NCBI GenBank assembly: GCA_036380875.1
Contig: DASVDX010000088.1
Coordinates: 1-64,000, forward strand
Direction of reading: 5' to 3'
DNA: 64,000 nucleotides
Source: ZC4RG17 sp036380875
GTDB taxonomy: Bacteria; Actinomycetota; Acidimicrobiia; Spongiisociales; ZC4RG35
Each line of letters starts with the position of its first letter. Position 1 is the first letter of the stretch. Made by a program: the position numbers and the translations under genes. Below the pieces are notes generated by a model. It saw only the letters and a program-made list of their open reading frames with translations, had not been told where the DNA came from and did no database searches. This document shows positions 17,997 through 27,308 of the stretch, in pieces.

Positions 17997-19571
17997 TCAG
18001 TCGATCAGTTCGTAGGCAGGGATGGTCAAGAACTCGACGAATTCCTCGGAGAGGGCTACGTCTTCGAACAGGCGACGGGCCTCCTCGAAGCGGCCCTCGC
18101 GGTAGCCGTCGGGGCCGACTCGCTCGGCGATCTCGGCCATCACCTCGTCGGCGACCTGGCGCACGAGGTCGGCGTCGACGAGTTGCCCGTCGGCCGTGCG
18201 GGCGCTGTGGTGCACCCACTGCCAGATCTGGCTACGGGAGATCTCGGCTGTGGCAGCGTCCTCCATCAAGTTGTCGATGGCGGCGGCGCCGGTCCCGGTC
18301 AGCCAGCTAGAGAGGTAGCGAATCCCCACGGACACGTTCGTGCGGATGCCGTCGAGCGTTATGCGCCCAGCCGGGACATATGTGTCCAACAACGCGGCCG
18401 CGTTCTGTGTGACGTCCGGGCGGAGCCGGTCGATCTGGTTGGGCTTGTCGCCCAGGACGGCGTCGAACTCGGCCTTGGCCACGGGGACGAGGTCCGGATG
18501 GGCGACCCAGGTGCCGTCGAAGCCCTGGGCGGCCTCGCGCTTCTTGTCCGCCGCCACCTTCTGGAGCGCCGCCTCCGTGACCTCGGGGTCGCGGCGGTTG
18601 GGGATGAAGGCGGCCATGCCGCCGATGGCATGTGCTCCCCGCCGATGGCAGGTGGCGACCAGGAGGTCGGTGTACGCCGTCATGAACGGAGTCTCCATCG
18701 TCACCTGGGCGCGGTCGGGCAGGACCTTGTCCCGGCGGCGGTGGAACTTCTTGATGACAGAGAAGATGTAATCCCAGCGGCCGGCGTTGAGGCCCGCCGA
18801 GTGCGGGGCCAACTCGTAGAGGATCTCTTCCATTTCGAAGGCGGCGGTGATCGTCTCGATCAGGACGGTCGCCCGGATCGTCCCCACCGGGATGTCGAGC
18901 AGTTCCTGGGCGTACACGAACACGTCGTTCCAGAGGCGCGCCTCGAGGTGGCTTTCGATCTTCGGCAGGTAGAAGTAGGGGCCGGTGCCGGATTCGAGCG
19001 CCTCGCGTCCTGCCCAGAACATGTACAGGCCGAAGTCCACGAATGACGCCGCCGCCGGGCGGTCGTCGATCAGGATGTGCTTCTCGGGCAGATGCAGGCC
19101 CCGCGGGCGAACCACGAGCGTCGCCACTTCGTCGTCGAGGCGGTACTGCTTCTCGGGGGTGTCGAGGCTGAGAGTCTTCCGGTAGGCGTCGATGAGGTTG
19201 CGCTGGCCCTCCATGAGGTTCTGCCACGTCGGCGAGGTGGCGTCCTCGAAATCGGCCATGAACACCTTCGCCCCCGAGTTCAGGGCGTTGATCATCATCT
19301 TGCGGTCGACGGGACCGGTTATCTCCACGCGCCGGTCCATGAGGTCCTTCGGCGCCTCGGCCACCTGCCATGCCTCCTGGCGGATGTGCTTGGTGTCCGG
19401 GAGGAAACGAGGTAGCAGACCGACGTCGAACTCCGCCTGCCGTTCTCGGCGGAGGGCGAGCAAGAAGCGACGCCGCTCATCGAACGCGTCGTGCAGGTCC
19501 TCCACGAACTGCAGCGCCTCGCTGGTGAGCAGTTCGGGGGCCGGTCCGGGGTCGAGGACTTCGTAGCTCAT
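17997..19571 (-). CDS. aceB: Malate synthase A
   Basis: Condenses glyoxylate with acetyl-CoA to malate, the second glyoxylate-shunt step. 524 residues, the length of the A type. Recognisable segments include PRGLHLPEKHILID, ATVLIETITAAFEMEEILYEL and GRWDYIFSVIKK. I start at the ATG at 19571 (MSYEVLDPGP), preceded by GAGGGAG; a codon four residues earlier is also open. First gene of the aceB-aceA operon. Confidence 0.97.
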   Translation of the reverse strand: MSYEVLDPGPAPELLTSEALQFVEDLHDAFDERRRFLLALRRERQAEFDVGLLPRFLPDTKHIRQEAWQVAEAPKDLMDRRVEITGPVDRKMMINALNSGAKVFMADFEDATSPTWQNLMEGQRNLIDAYRKTLSLDTPEKQYRLDDEVATLVVRPRGLHLPEKHILIDDRPAAASFVDFGLYMFWAGREALESGTGPYFYLPKIESHLEARLWNDVFVYAQELLDIPVGTIRATVLIETITAAFEMEEILYELAPHSAGLNAGRWDYIFSVIKKFHRRRDKVLPDRAQVTMETPFMTAYTDLLVATCHRRGAHAIGGMAAFIPNRRDPEVTEAALQKVAADKKREAAQGFDGTWVAHPDLVPVAKAEFDAVLGDKPNQIDRLRPDVTQNAAALLDTYVPAGRITLDGIRTNVSVGIRYLSSWLTGTGAAAIDNLMEDAATAEISRSQIWQWVHHSARTADGQLVDADLVRQVADEVMAEIAERVGPDGYREGRFEEARRLFEDVALSEEFVEFLTIPAYELID

Positions 19572-19596
19572 GCTCCCTCGCAATCGTTAAGTCGTG

Positions 19597-19626
19597 AGTA
19601 TGTTCCCGTTCGCTTACCTGGTCCAA
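19597..19626 (-). promoter_or_regulatory. Predicted aceB-aceA promoter
   Basis: Minus strand: -35 TTGGAC (19626-19621), 18-base spacer, -10 CATACT (19602-19597), giving a short leader of about 20 bases with GAGGGAG before the ATG. It is close to the divergent ramB promoter, so one regulator could act on both. Confidence 0.5.
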
Positions 19627-19632
19627 ACCTGA

Positions 19633-19661
19633 TTGTGCGAAAGATCAGGGTGTCTTAACAT
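19633..19661 (+). promoter_or_regulatory. Predicted ramB promoter, leaderless
   Basis: -35 TTGTGC (19633-19638), 17-base spacer, -10 TAACAT (19656-19661), then exactly seven bases to the ATG at 19669. There is no ribosome-binding site, so the mRNA probably begins at the start codon. Confidence 0.6.
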
Positions 19662-19668
19662 AGCGCAT

Positions 19669-21102
19669 ATGTCGACGCTCGATGTGCTCACCTTCGGTCG
19701 CCGCTTGCGTCATCTCCGCAAGGCCGCCGGTCTGACGCTGCAGGAGTTGGGCGAGAAGGTGGGGCGTCCCGCTCCCTACCTGTCGATGCTGGAGAACGGG
19801 CGGCGGGAACCGAAGCTGAGCCACATCAACGATCTCGCCGCGGCGCTGGGGGTGGACGTGTCGGAGTTGCTGGCCCCCGAGCCGCCGTCGGAGCGAGCCC
19901 AATTGGAGATCGAGCTGGAGCGGATGCAGGCCGACCCGCGCTTCCGATCATTGGAGCTGCCCTACATTCGGCCCTCCCCCAGCCTCCCCGACGAGGTGCT
20001 CGAGCATCTCGTTGGACTGTACCGGGCGTTGGCGGGGCACGGCGGAGTGGAGCTCACCGGCCGCAGTCGCCTCCGCAAGGCGAACGCCGCCACCGCTCGC
20101 TGGCTCCGTTCCCAGAACGGCTACCTGTCGGACGTGGAGGCGGTTGCCACCGGGATCCTGGATGCCGTGGGGCACAAGAGCGACGGCCCGCTCTCCTCGC
20201 GGACGTTGCTCGACATCGCCTCACATCTCGGCTTCGAGGTGAAGGCGGTGGAGGACATGGTGCCCGGCGTGCGGTCGATCGTCGATCATCGGTCGGGGCG
20301 GATCTACATAGCTCAGCGCAACGAGCTCCGTACCCGCCAGGCCAGAAAGGCGATCCTCCAGACCCTGGCCGGAAAGCTATTGGGTCATCGCGAGCCCGCC
20401 GACGTCGAGGAGTTCCTCCGCCAGCGGGTCGAGAGCGCCTACCTGGCGGGCGCCATCCTGGTCCCCGAAGCCGCCGTCACCCGCCGTCTCCGCACGGCGA
20501 TGGAGCAGCGCGACATCGCCATCGAGGACATCAAAGAGGTCTTCTACGTCAGCTATGAGATGGCGGCTTGGCGCTTCGTGAACCTCGCCACGGAGAAGCT
20601 GGGGATGAGCAGCCACCTGATCGTGGCCGGCGCCGACGGCCGCGTCCAGAAGGGCTACTCCAACGACGACCTCCCTATGAACACCGATCCCCAAGGAGGA
20701 GTGGAGGCCCAGCCGGTCTGCCGTCACTGGGGTGCCTTTGCGGTGTTCGAGTCCGACAAGCGCTTCGACGTCCACGCCCAGTACACCGACACCCCGGCCG
20801 GGACGTACTTCTGTGTCACCCACATGGAACCGGACCGCCCGTTTTCGGTGACCGTGGGGGTGCCGTTCGCGTCGGCGCAGTGGTTCCGGGATCGCAACAC
20901 CCCCCGGCGGGCCCGCTCTGCCTGCCCCGACCCCAACTGCTGCCGCCTTCCCACACGCGAGCAGGCCGCGAAGTGGGACGGCCAACTCGAGGTGTCGGTG
21001 CGGGTCCAGGACCAGATCCTGGGCCGCTTGGCGTCCGACCCGTATCCCAGCCCGCGGGACCGCCGCATCTACGACCTGGTCGAGCGCCACAGCGCCGACT
21101 GA
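19669..21102 (+). CDS. ramB: RamB-type XRE regulator of acetate metabolism
   Basis: 477 residues with an N-terminal XRE helix-turn-helix (FGRRLRHLRKAAGLTLQELG ... PYLSMLENG), a central IrrE/ImmA-like domain and a C-terminal domain of the short-chain fatty-acid regulator type, including ACPDPNCCRLPTREQAA. Length and order match RamB of Corynebacterium and Mycobacterium, which controls aceA, aceB and other acetate genes. It is divergent from aceB here. The classic HExxH of ImmA peptidases is not evident, so it is probably a ligand-sensing rather than proteolytic protein. Confidence 0.88.
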   Translation: MSTLDVLTFGRRLRHLRKAAGLTLQELGEKVGRPAPYLSMLENGRREPKLSHINDLAAALGVDVSELLAPEPPSERAQLEIELERMQADPRFRSLELPYIRPSPSLPDEVLEHLVGLYRALAGHGGVELTGRSRLRKANAATARWLRSQNGYLSDVEAVATGILDAVGHKSDGPLSSRTLLDIASHLGFEVKAVEDMVPGVRSIVDHRSGRIYIAQRNELRTRQARKAILQTLAGKLLGHREPADVEEFLRQRVESAYLAGAILVPEAAVTRRLRTAMEQRDIAIEDIKEVFYVSYEMAAWRFVNLATEKLGMSSHLIVAGADGRVQKGYSNDDLPMNTDPQGGVEAQPVCRHWGAFAVFESDKRFDVHAQYTDTPAGTYFCVTHMEPDRPFSVTVGVPFASAQWFRDRNTPRRARSACPDPNCCRLPTREQAAKWDGQLEVSVRVQDQILGRLASDPYPSPRDRRIYDLVERHSAD

Positions 21103-21108
21103 CGGAGG

Positions 21109-22434
21109 TCAATCGGCCAGGAACAGGCCCGGCTCCTCCAGGTTTTCGATCAGCATCGCCATGAACCGCCTTCCCAGGGCCCCGTCGATCACCCGATGGT
21201 CGTAGGAGAGGGACAGAGGGAGAAGCGGGGCGATCTCCACCCTGCCGTCGCGGGCGACGGGCTTGTCGACGGCGCGGCCGACCGAGAGGATGGCGGTGGT
21301 GCCGGGCGGGACGATGGGGGTTCCGAACCCTCCGCCTACCGCGCCGATGTTGGACACGGTGAATGTCTGGCCGGACAGTTCGTCCACCCCCAGCTTGCGC
21401 TCCTTCGCCGCCGAACCCAGGCGCGTCACTTCGTCGGCCAGTCCCAGCACGGAGCGGCGGTCGGCGTTGCGGATCACCGCCACCAGCAGGCCGTCAGGGG
21501 TGTCCACGGCGACGCCGATGTCGTAGCGGCGGTGCACCACCAGTTCGTCACCCTCGAGCGTGGCGTTGAACTCCGGGAACGCCGCCAGCACCGGTGTGAC
21601 CGCCTTGACGACCAGGGCCTCCATCGGGATCTTGCGTTCGTGACGCCGGGCCAGGGCCGCCCGCATCGCCAGGAGGCGGGTGGCGTCGACCTCGTCGAAG
21701 GTCGTTACGTGGGGCACGGTCGCCCACGACTCGCTCATGTTGGCTGCGATCGTGCGCCGGAGCTTGGTGAGTGGACGGCGCTCCGGCTCGGGTCGGGCGC
21801 CCGCCGGCACGGTGCGCTGAGCCGGCTGCGGGACAGGCGGGACGGGCGTCGGCACCGCCTGTGGCTGGGCCCCGTCGGCAACAGCGAGGACGTCTTCTCT
21901 GGTGATGCGGCCCTCGGGGCCCGTTCCGGTGACGGTGGCCAGGTCGACTCCCAGTTCCCGGGCGAGCTTGCGCACGACGGGAAGAGCCTTCACCCGCGCC
22001 GGAGGCCGTTCGGTCGCCTCGGCCCGGGAGGGAAGCACCTCGGCCTCCTGGGGCAGAGTGCCCACGATCGGCGCCGGCTCTTCCTCGGCGGCTTCCGGCG
22101 GCACGGAAGGCTCGGGCTCGGACGCGGGCTCGGGGGGGATCCCGGCCTGGGCATCTCCAGGCTCGCTGGCTTCGGCCCCCGGGGGCCAGGTCTCGCCCTC
22201 TTCGCCGATCACCACGAGCACGTCGCCGACCTCGATCACCTCCCCCTCGGCGGCGCCGTGGTGCAACACGATCCCGGCGTAAGGAGAAGGGATCTCTACG
22301 ACCGCCTTGTCGGTCTCGACCTCCACGACTGTCTCGTCCATCCCCACATATCCCCCGATCGGGACGACCCAGCGGACTATCTCCGCCTCGGTCAGCCCTT
22401 CACCGATGTCGGGAAGCCGAAACTCATGGGCCAT
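21109..22434 (-). CDS. Dihydrolipoyl acyltransferase, E2 of a 2-oxoacid dehydrogenase complex
   Basis: Transfers acyl groups from lipoyl-lysine to CoA. 441 residues: one lipoyl domain (VETDKAVVEIPSPYAG), an Ala/Pro/Glu-rich linker, an E3-binding domain (VRKLARELGVDLATVTGTG) and the catalytic domain ending SLSYDHRVIDGALGRRF, with the active-site His and Asp. It closes the E1alpha-E1beta-E2 operon and nearly abuts convergent ramB. The substrate (pyruvate or branched-chain oxoacids) cannot be fixed from sequence alone. Confidence 0.93.
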   Translation of the reverse strand: MAHEFRLPDIGEGLTEAEIVRWVVPIGGYVGMDETVVEVETDKAVVEIPSPYAGIVLHHGAAEGEVIEVGDVLVVIGEEGETWPPGAEASEPGDAQAGIPPEPASEPEPSVPPEAAEEEPAPIVGTLPQEAEVLPSRAEATERPPARVKALPVVRKLARELGVDLATVTGTGPEGRITREDVLAVADGAQPQAVPTPVPPVPQPAQRTVPAGARPEPERRPLTKLRRTIAANMSESWATVPHVTTFDEVDATRLLAMRAALARRHERKIPMEALVVKAVTPVLAAFPEFNATLEGDELVVHRRYDIGVAVDTPDGLLVAVIRNADRRSVLGLADEVTRLGSAAKERKLGVDELSGQTFTVSNIGAVGGGFGTPIVPPGTTAILSVGRAVDKPVARDGRVEIAPLLPLSLSYDHRVIDGALGRRFMAMLIENLEEPGLFLAD

Positions 22435-23412
22435 TCACGCCTCCAGCGTCTGATGGGCGGCGGCGACGATCCGTTCCACGGAGGGCAGGTACTGGTGCTC
22501 CGACCGCTTCAGCGGGAACACGCTGTCCCATCCCGTCACACGTCGGACCGGCGCCTCCAACGAGTACAGGCAATGCTCGGCGATGGTGGCGGCGATCTCG
22601 GCTCCGAAGCCCGCCGTGCGCGGCGCCTCGTGGACGATCACCGCTCGCCCGGTCTTCTCGACCGAGGCGACGACCGTCGCCGCATCGAACGGGACGAGGC
22701 TGCGGACGTCGATCACCTCGGACGCCACCCCCTCTTCGGCCAGACGGTCGGCCGCTTTCCTCGTTTCCAGCATCATCGCGCCCCAACTCAGCAACGTGAC
22801 GTCGCTCCCCTCCCGCTCCACTCGGGCCTGGCCGATCGGGACCTCGTACCAGCCTTCCGGCACGTCCTCCTTCACCGCACGATAGAGACGGATCGGCTCG
22901 CAGAACACGACCGGATCGGGGTCGGCGATGGCCGCCAGCAGCAAGCCCTTGGCGTCGTAGGGCGTCGAGGGGACGACGACCTTCAGGCCGGGTGTGTGGG
23001 CATAGATGGCCTCGGCGGACTCGGAATGATGCTCGGCGGCGCCGATTCCTCCCCCGTAGGGGATGCGGATGACCATCGGGGCGGTGAAACGATGCCGGGA
23101 GCGGTTCCGGATTCGGCTGACGTGATTGATGACCTGGTCGAACGCCGGATACGAGAACCCCATGAACTGGAGTTCGGCTACCGGGCGCATCCCGGCGACG
23201 GCCAGCCCGAAAGCCACGCCGACGATGCCCGACTCCGCCACCGGTGTGTCGATGACCCGCTCCTCGCCGTACTTCTCCTGGAGCCCGTCCGTGATCCGGA
23301 AGACGCCGCCGGTGCGCCCGACGTCCTCACCCATGATCAGGACATGGGAGTCTTTCTCGAGGCCGACGTCGAGAGCGTCATTGATCGCCTTGGCCATCGT
23401 GAGCACTCTCAT
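22435..23412 (-). CDS. 2-oxoacid dehydrogenase E1 beta subunit
   Basis: 325 residues, thiamine-diphosphate-dependent E1 beta chain. It contains the typical MGEDVGRTGGVFRIT, the AEGIxxxA-like segment and a C-terminal VTGWDSVFP region. The start overlaps the E1 alpha stop by four bases (ATGA), so the two chains of the heterotetramer are translated in step. Confidence 0.93.
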   Translation of the reverse strand: MRVLTMAKAINDALDVGLEKDSHVLIMGEDVGRTGGVFRITDGLQEKYGEERVIDTPVAESGIVGVAFGLAVAGMRPVAELQFMGFSYPAFDQVINHVSRIRNRSRHRFTAPMVIRIPYGGGIGAAEHHSESAEAIYAHTPGLKVVVPSTPYDAKGLLLAAIADPDPVVFCEPIRLYRAVKEDVPEGWYEVPIGQARVEREGSDVTLLSWGAMMLETRKAADRLAEEGVASEVIDVRSLVPFDAATVVASVEKTGRAVIVHEAPRTAGFGAEIAATIAEHCLYSLEAPVRRVTGWDSVFPLKRSEHQYLPSVERIVAAAHQTLEA

Positions 23413-24446
23413 TGGAGGCCCTCCACGAGCTCCCGGCGCTGCGCCTCCAGGTGAGGAGGCGGGGTCTCGAACATGGCGTCGAGGATCTCACCCGGCCCGA
23501 GCGGCGGCATCCGCTCGGCGAGCTCGATGGCCCGGTCGATCTCGGCCTGCGCCTCGGCTTCGATGGCGGCCTGCCACTCTGCGTCCCAGGCCCCATTCTC
23601 CGCCAAGTAGATGCGGACCCGCTCCAGCGGGTCGCGTCTGGCCCACTCCTCCACCTCCGCCTGATCCCGGTAGCGGCTCGGGTCGTCGCTCGTCGTGTGG
23701 GGGCCGCGGCGGTAGGTGACGGCCTCGACCAGCGTCGGCCCGCCACCGCTGCGGGCGCGATCGGCCGCCTCCTTGACCACTTCGTAGACGGCGAACAGGT
23801 CGTTGCCGTCGACCTGGACGCCCGGCATCCCGTAGGCGACCGCCTTGTCGGCGATGGTCGCCGACTTCGTCTGACGCTCCCGTGGCAGGGAGATGGCCCA
23901 GCCGTTGTTCTGACAGAGGAAGACGCAAGGGACCTCGAAGACGGCGGCGAAGTTCATCGCCTCGTGGAAGTCGCCTTCCGAGGTGGCCCCGTCGCCGAAG
24001 GAGGTGAGAGCGATGCGACTCGTGCCCTGCAGCTTCTCGGCCCAGGCGAGGCCCACGGCATGGACCATGTGGCCGCCAACCGTGATGGACGGCGGGAGCA
24101 CCGGCACGTGCTCCGGCGGGGACCCACCGCGTTCATCGCCGGTGCGCCCGGCGAACAACAACTCCCACGGGTAGCCCTGAGCCCACATGAGAGCAGCATC
24201 GCGGTACGTGGCCACGACCCAGTCGTTCGGGTCGAGGGCGGCGGCCGCCCCGATCTGGGCCGCCTCCTGGCCTTCGAAAGGGGCGTAGGTGGCGAGGCGA
24301 CCTTGTTTCTGGAGGGCCATTCCCTTCCGGTCGTAGGTGCGCGCGAACACCATCGCCCGATACAGGCGCCTGGTCAGTTGCAGGTCGATCGGCGCCTCGC
24401 CCTGGAGTCCGCCGCTCGGCGTGAGCCTTTGGCGCACGGAATTCAC
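23409..24446 (-). CDS. 2-oxoacid dehydrogenase E1 alpha subunit
   Basis: 345 residues. The thiamine-diphosphate motif is GDGATSEGDFHEAMNFAAVF followed by CQNNGWAIS. The segment RRGPHTTSDDPSRYR resembles the phosphorylation-loop region of branched-chain and pyruvate E1 alpha chains, so both identities remain possible. GTG start. No E3 (lipoamide dehydrogenase) gene is present; it must be elsewhere in the genome. Confidence 0.92.
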   Translation of the reverse strand: MNSVRQRLTPSGGLQGEAPIDLQLTRRLYRAMVFARTYDRKGMALQKQGRLATYAPFEGQEAAQIGAAAALDPNDWVVATYRDAALMWAQGYPWELLFAGRTGDERGGSPPEHVPVLPPSITVGGHMVHAVGLAWAEKLQGTSRIALTSFGDGATSEGDFHEAMNFAAVFEVPCVFLCQNNGWAISLPRERQTKSATIADKAVAYGMPGVQVDGNDLFAVYEVVKEAADRARSGGGPTLVEAVTYRRGPHTTSDDPSRYRDQAEVEEWARRDPLERVRIYLAENGAWDAEWQAAIEAEAQAEIDRAIELAERMPPLGPGEILDAMFETPPPHLEAQRRELVEGLQ

Positions 24447-24489
24447 CTCGGATCGTCGATTTCAGCCATCGAGCCGGAGAGTAGACGCC

Positions 24490-26775
24490 TCAGGCATCGA
24501 CGGATTCGCCCGCCAGGTACTCCTCGAGTTGCTCTTCGGTCATGAGCACGTCACGGGCCTTCGAACCTTGCGAGGGGCCCACCACACCTCTGTTCTCGAG
24601 GATGTCCATGATGCGGCCGGCGCGGGCGAAACCGATCCGCAGCTTGCGTTGCAGCATCGAGGTCGAGCCCAACTGGCTGCGGACGACCTCGATCATCGCC
24701 CTCCGCACGAGCTCCTCGTCCTCGTCGTCCTCCTCGGCGGCGCGGGCAGCGGCGGCCTCGGCGGCAGCCAGGACCTCCTTGTCGCGGTACTCGGCTTCCC
24801 GCTGCTCCTTGACCCATTCCACGACGGCGTGGACTTCCTCCTCGGACACCCAGGCACCCTGGATGCGCTGGGGGCGGGGCTCCTTGGCCGTGACCACGAG
24901 CATGTCACCCATGCCTATCAGTTTCTCGGCACCGGCGCCGTCGATGATGACGCGGCTGTCGGTCTGGGAGGCCACGGAGAACGCCAGCCGGGAGGGGATG
25001 TTGGCCTTGATGACACCGGTGATGACGTCCACCGAGGGGCGCTGGGTAGCGATGACGAGGTGGATGCCCACCGCCCGGGCCATCTGGGCGATGCGCACGA
25101 TCGCCTCCTCCACTTCCCTTCCTGCCACCATCATCAGGTCGTTGAGCTCGTCGACGATCACGACCACGTAGGGGAAGCGGTCGAAGCCCTCGGGGTCGAG
25201 CTTCCCGGCGTCGAGTTTCTCCCGGTAGCCGATGATGTCGCGGACCTTGGCGTCGGCGAGCAGGTCGTAACGCCGCTCCATCTCCGCCACCGCCCATTTC
25301 AGGGCGTCGGCGGCCTTCTTCGGGTTGGTGATCACCCTGGTGAGGAGATGCGGCACCCCGTTGTACTGGCCGAGCTCCACCCGCTTGGGGTCGACCATGA
25401 TCAGGCGGACGTCGTCGGGCGTCGTCCGCATCAAGAGCGACGTGACGATCGAGTTGATGCACGACGACTTGCCGGCACCGGTGGCACCGGCGATCAGGAC
25501 GTGCGGGAGCTCCGCCAGGTTGAGGAGTTTCGCCCGCCCGGTGATGTCCATGCCGAGGCCAACGGTCAGCGGATGGGTCGCCTGGGCGGCTTCGCCGGAG
25601 CGGAGGATGTCGCCCAGCGTCACCATCCGCCGGTTGCGGTTCGGCACCTCGACGCCGATGGCCGACTTGCCCGGGATCGGGACGAGGAGCCTCACGTCGG
25701 GCGTGGCCAAGGCATAAGCGATGTCGTGGGCCAGGTTGGAGACCCGGTTCACCTTCACACCGGGGGCCAGCTCGATCTCGAAGCGGGTGACGGTAGGGCC
25801 GGGGACGATCTTGGTCAGCGTCGCCTCCACCCCGTGCTGGTGCAGTGTCTCCTCGAGCTGGCGGGCCGTCTCTTCCAGGAGCCGCTTGTTCTGCTCGCCG
25901 CCCCCGCCGAGCTGGAGCAGCTCGAGGGGCGGCAGGGTGTAGCCGGAGGGAGTCGTCGCCGGCTTCATCGGCGCCACCTTCGCCTTCTTCGGCTTGGGCT
26001 CGGGCGGAGGCTGCTCGTCGATGACGGGCTTGGCCGGGAGTGCCGGAGGCTTCTCCACGGGCACGGGGCGGCGACGACGGACAGCGTGTCGGCCCGCCGG
26101 AGCAGCTTGGCGCTCGGAACCCAACTCGGAGGCCAGGCGCCGGAGCGAACGCCCCAAGTCGGCGATGCCCCCTACGAGCTCCTTGACGGACGTGCGGGTC
26201 ATCACGAGGACCCCTACGGCCACGACCGAGGCGAGCACGACGAACGCACCCCACATGCCGAGGATCCGTGACATCGGGAAGGCGAGGAGCGCTCCCACCG
26301 CCCCTCCCCTCCGTTGGACGAGGGTCAGGTCCTGGGCGAGGGAGACGCGGCCGGTCAGGAGGTGGAAGAGCGAAACCGTGCCGATGAAGGTCGTCATCAC
26401 CCCGACGACCAGGCGGCCGGCGCCTTCGCGCGGCTTGCCGGCGATCAGCGCCCAGCCGATGCCCGCCAGCGCCACGGGCACCAGATAACGCCACACACCG
26501 AACAGAAAGGCGGCGCCCGTCTCCAAACCCCGTCCCACCGGGCCGGCCTGGCCCATGAAACCGAGTACGAAGATGACGGCCGCCACGACGAGCACCACCC
26601 CCCAGACGTCGTCTGCTTGACGACCGAGGAGGCGGCGCGCCCACTCACGGAGACTCGCCAGCAGTGGAGTCCGGGCCCGTGTGCGGGAGGCGCGGCGCTT
26701 GTTTGCAGTTCTCTTGTTCGCTGCCACCCGTTTCCGCCCTGATGCCCCCCGGCGGGTGGATTTCCGGGATGGCAT
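24490..26775 (-). CDS. ftsK: DNA translocase FtsK/SpoIIIE
   Basis: Hexameric motor that clears chromosome ends from the division septum. 761 residues: an Arg/Lys-rich N-terminus, four predicted membrane helices (about residues 55-210), a linker, and the RecA-like motor with Walker A GATGAGKSSCIN and Walker B region FPYVVVIVDELNDLM. The C-terminal gamma winged-helix domain (MLQRKLRIGFARAGRIMDIL) reads polar KOPS sites. TAATGT nine bases before the ATG (26790-26785, minus strand) suggests a nearly leaderless transcript. Confidence 0.96.
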   Translation of the reverse strand: MPSRKSTRRGASGRKRVAANKRTANKRRASRTRARTPLLASLREWARRLLGRQADDVWGVVLVVAAVIFVLGFMGQAGPVGRGLETGAAFLFGVWRYLVPVALAGIGWALIAGKPREGAGRLVVGVMTTFIGTVSLFHLLTGRVSLAQDLTLVQRRGGAVGALLAFPMSRILGMWGAFVVLASVVAVGVLVMTRTSVKELVGGIADLGRSLRRLASELGSERQAAPAGRHAVRRRRPVPVEKPPALPAKPVIDEQPPPEPKPKKAKVAPMKPATTPSGYTLPPLELLQLGGGGEQNKRLLEETARQLEETLHQHGVEATLTKIVPGPTVTRFEIELAPGVKVNRVSNLAHDIAYALATPDVRLLVPIPGKSAIGVEVPNRNRRMVTLGDILRSGEAAQATHPLTVGLGMDITGRAKLLNLAELPHVLIAGATGAGKSSCINSIVTSLLMRTTPDDVRLIMVDPKRVELGQYNGVPHLLTRVITNPKKAADALKWAVAEMERRYDLLADAKVRDIIGYREKLDAGKLDPEGFDRFPYVVVIVDELNDLMMVAGREVEEAIVRIAQMARAVGIHLVIATQRPSVDVITGVIKANIPSRLAFSVASQTDSRVIIDGAGAEKLIGMGDMLVVTAKEPRPQRIQGAWVSEEEVHAVVEWVKEQREAEYRDKEVLAAAEAAAARAAEEDDEDEELVRRAMIEVVRSQLGSTSMLQRKLRIGFARAGRIMDILENRGVVGPSQGSKARDVLMTEEQLEEYLAGESVDA

Positions 26776-26840
26776 GGGACACGCACATTAGTGACGCACG
26801 CGGCGTGCGCCAACGATGCTCGGAGCGGTGATGAACGCGC

Positions 26841-27248
26841 CTATTCGGCGCCGGTTCTGACCGCCACGTCTCGAATACCGAGCCCGATGAGGATGAAGAT
26901 CACGCCCATGCCGGCGGCCATGGCCGCGACCCCGAACGCCACGATCGACGTGAAGAGCGAAGCCTGAAGGAACGAGGAGTTCATGGCGGTGTCCCGCAGC
27001 GGATCCTCGCGGTCGAGCTCAGCGTAGGTCTTGCCGCCCGTGGCCTCGAGAGTGTGCTTCTGGATGACCCGCGCCTGGCAATAGGCGGTGAAGGGGTCGG
27101 CCACACGGCGGCCCGGCAGACAGGCGTCGTCAGGAGTCGTGATGCGTTGCTCGGCGAGCGTGCTGCTGACCATCAACCACGTGCCGACGCCGCCGCCGAT
27201 GAGGAGTATTCCCAGGATGATGGCGCCAATCGAGGCTGCCCTACGCAT
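26841..27248 (-). CDS. Hypothetical two-helix membrane protein
   Basis: 135 residues with two predicted membrane helices (about 5-28 and 95-122) enclosing a roughly 65-residue outside loop that has two cysteines (DDACLPG and AYCQAR), possibly a disulphide. A GAGGAAGG ribosome site lies just upstream. It sits between ftsK and RNase J on the same strand. Family not recognised. Confidence 0.7.
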   Translation of the reverse strand: MRRAASIGAIILGILLIGGGVGTWLMVSSTLAEQRITTPDDACLPGRRVADPFTAYCQARVIQKHTLEATGGKTYAELDREDPLRDTAMNSSFLQASLFTSIVAFGVAAMAAGMGVIFILIGLGIRDVAVRTGAE

Positions 27249-27308
27249 ACGTGTCCCTTCCTCTCGGACTAGCCGACAACGCTAACCGCACTCGCGACGG
27301 CCTGGACG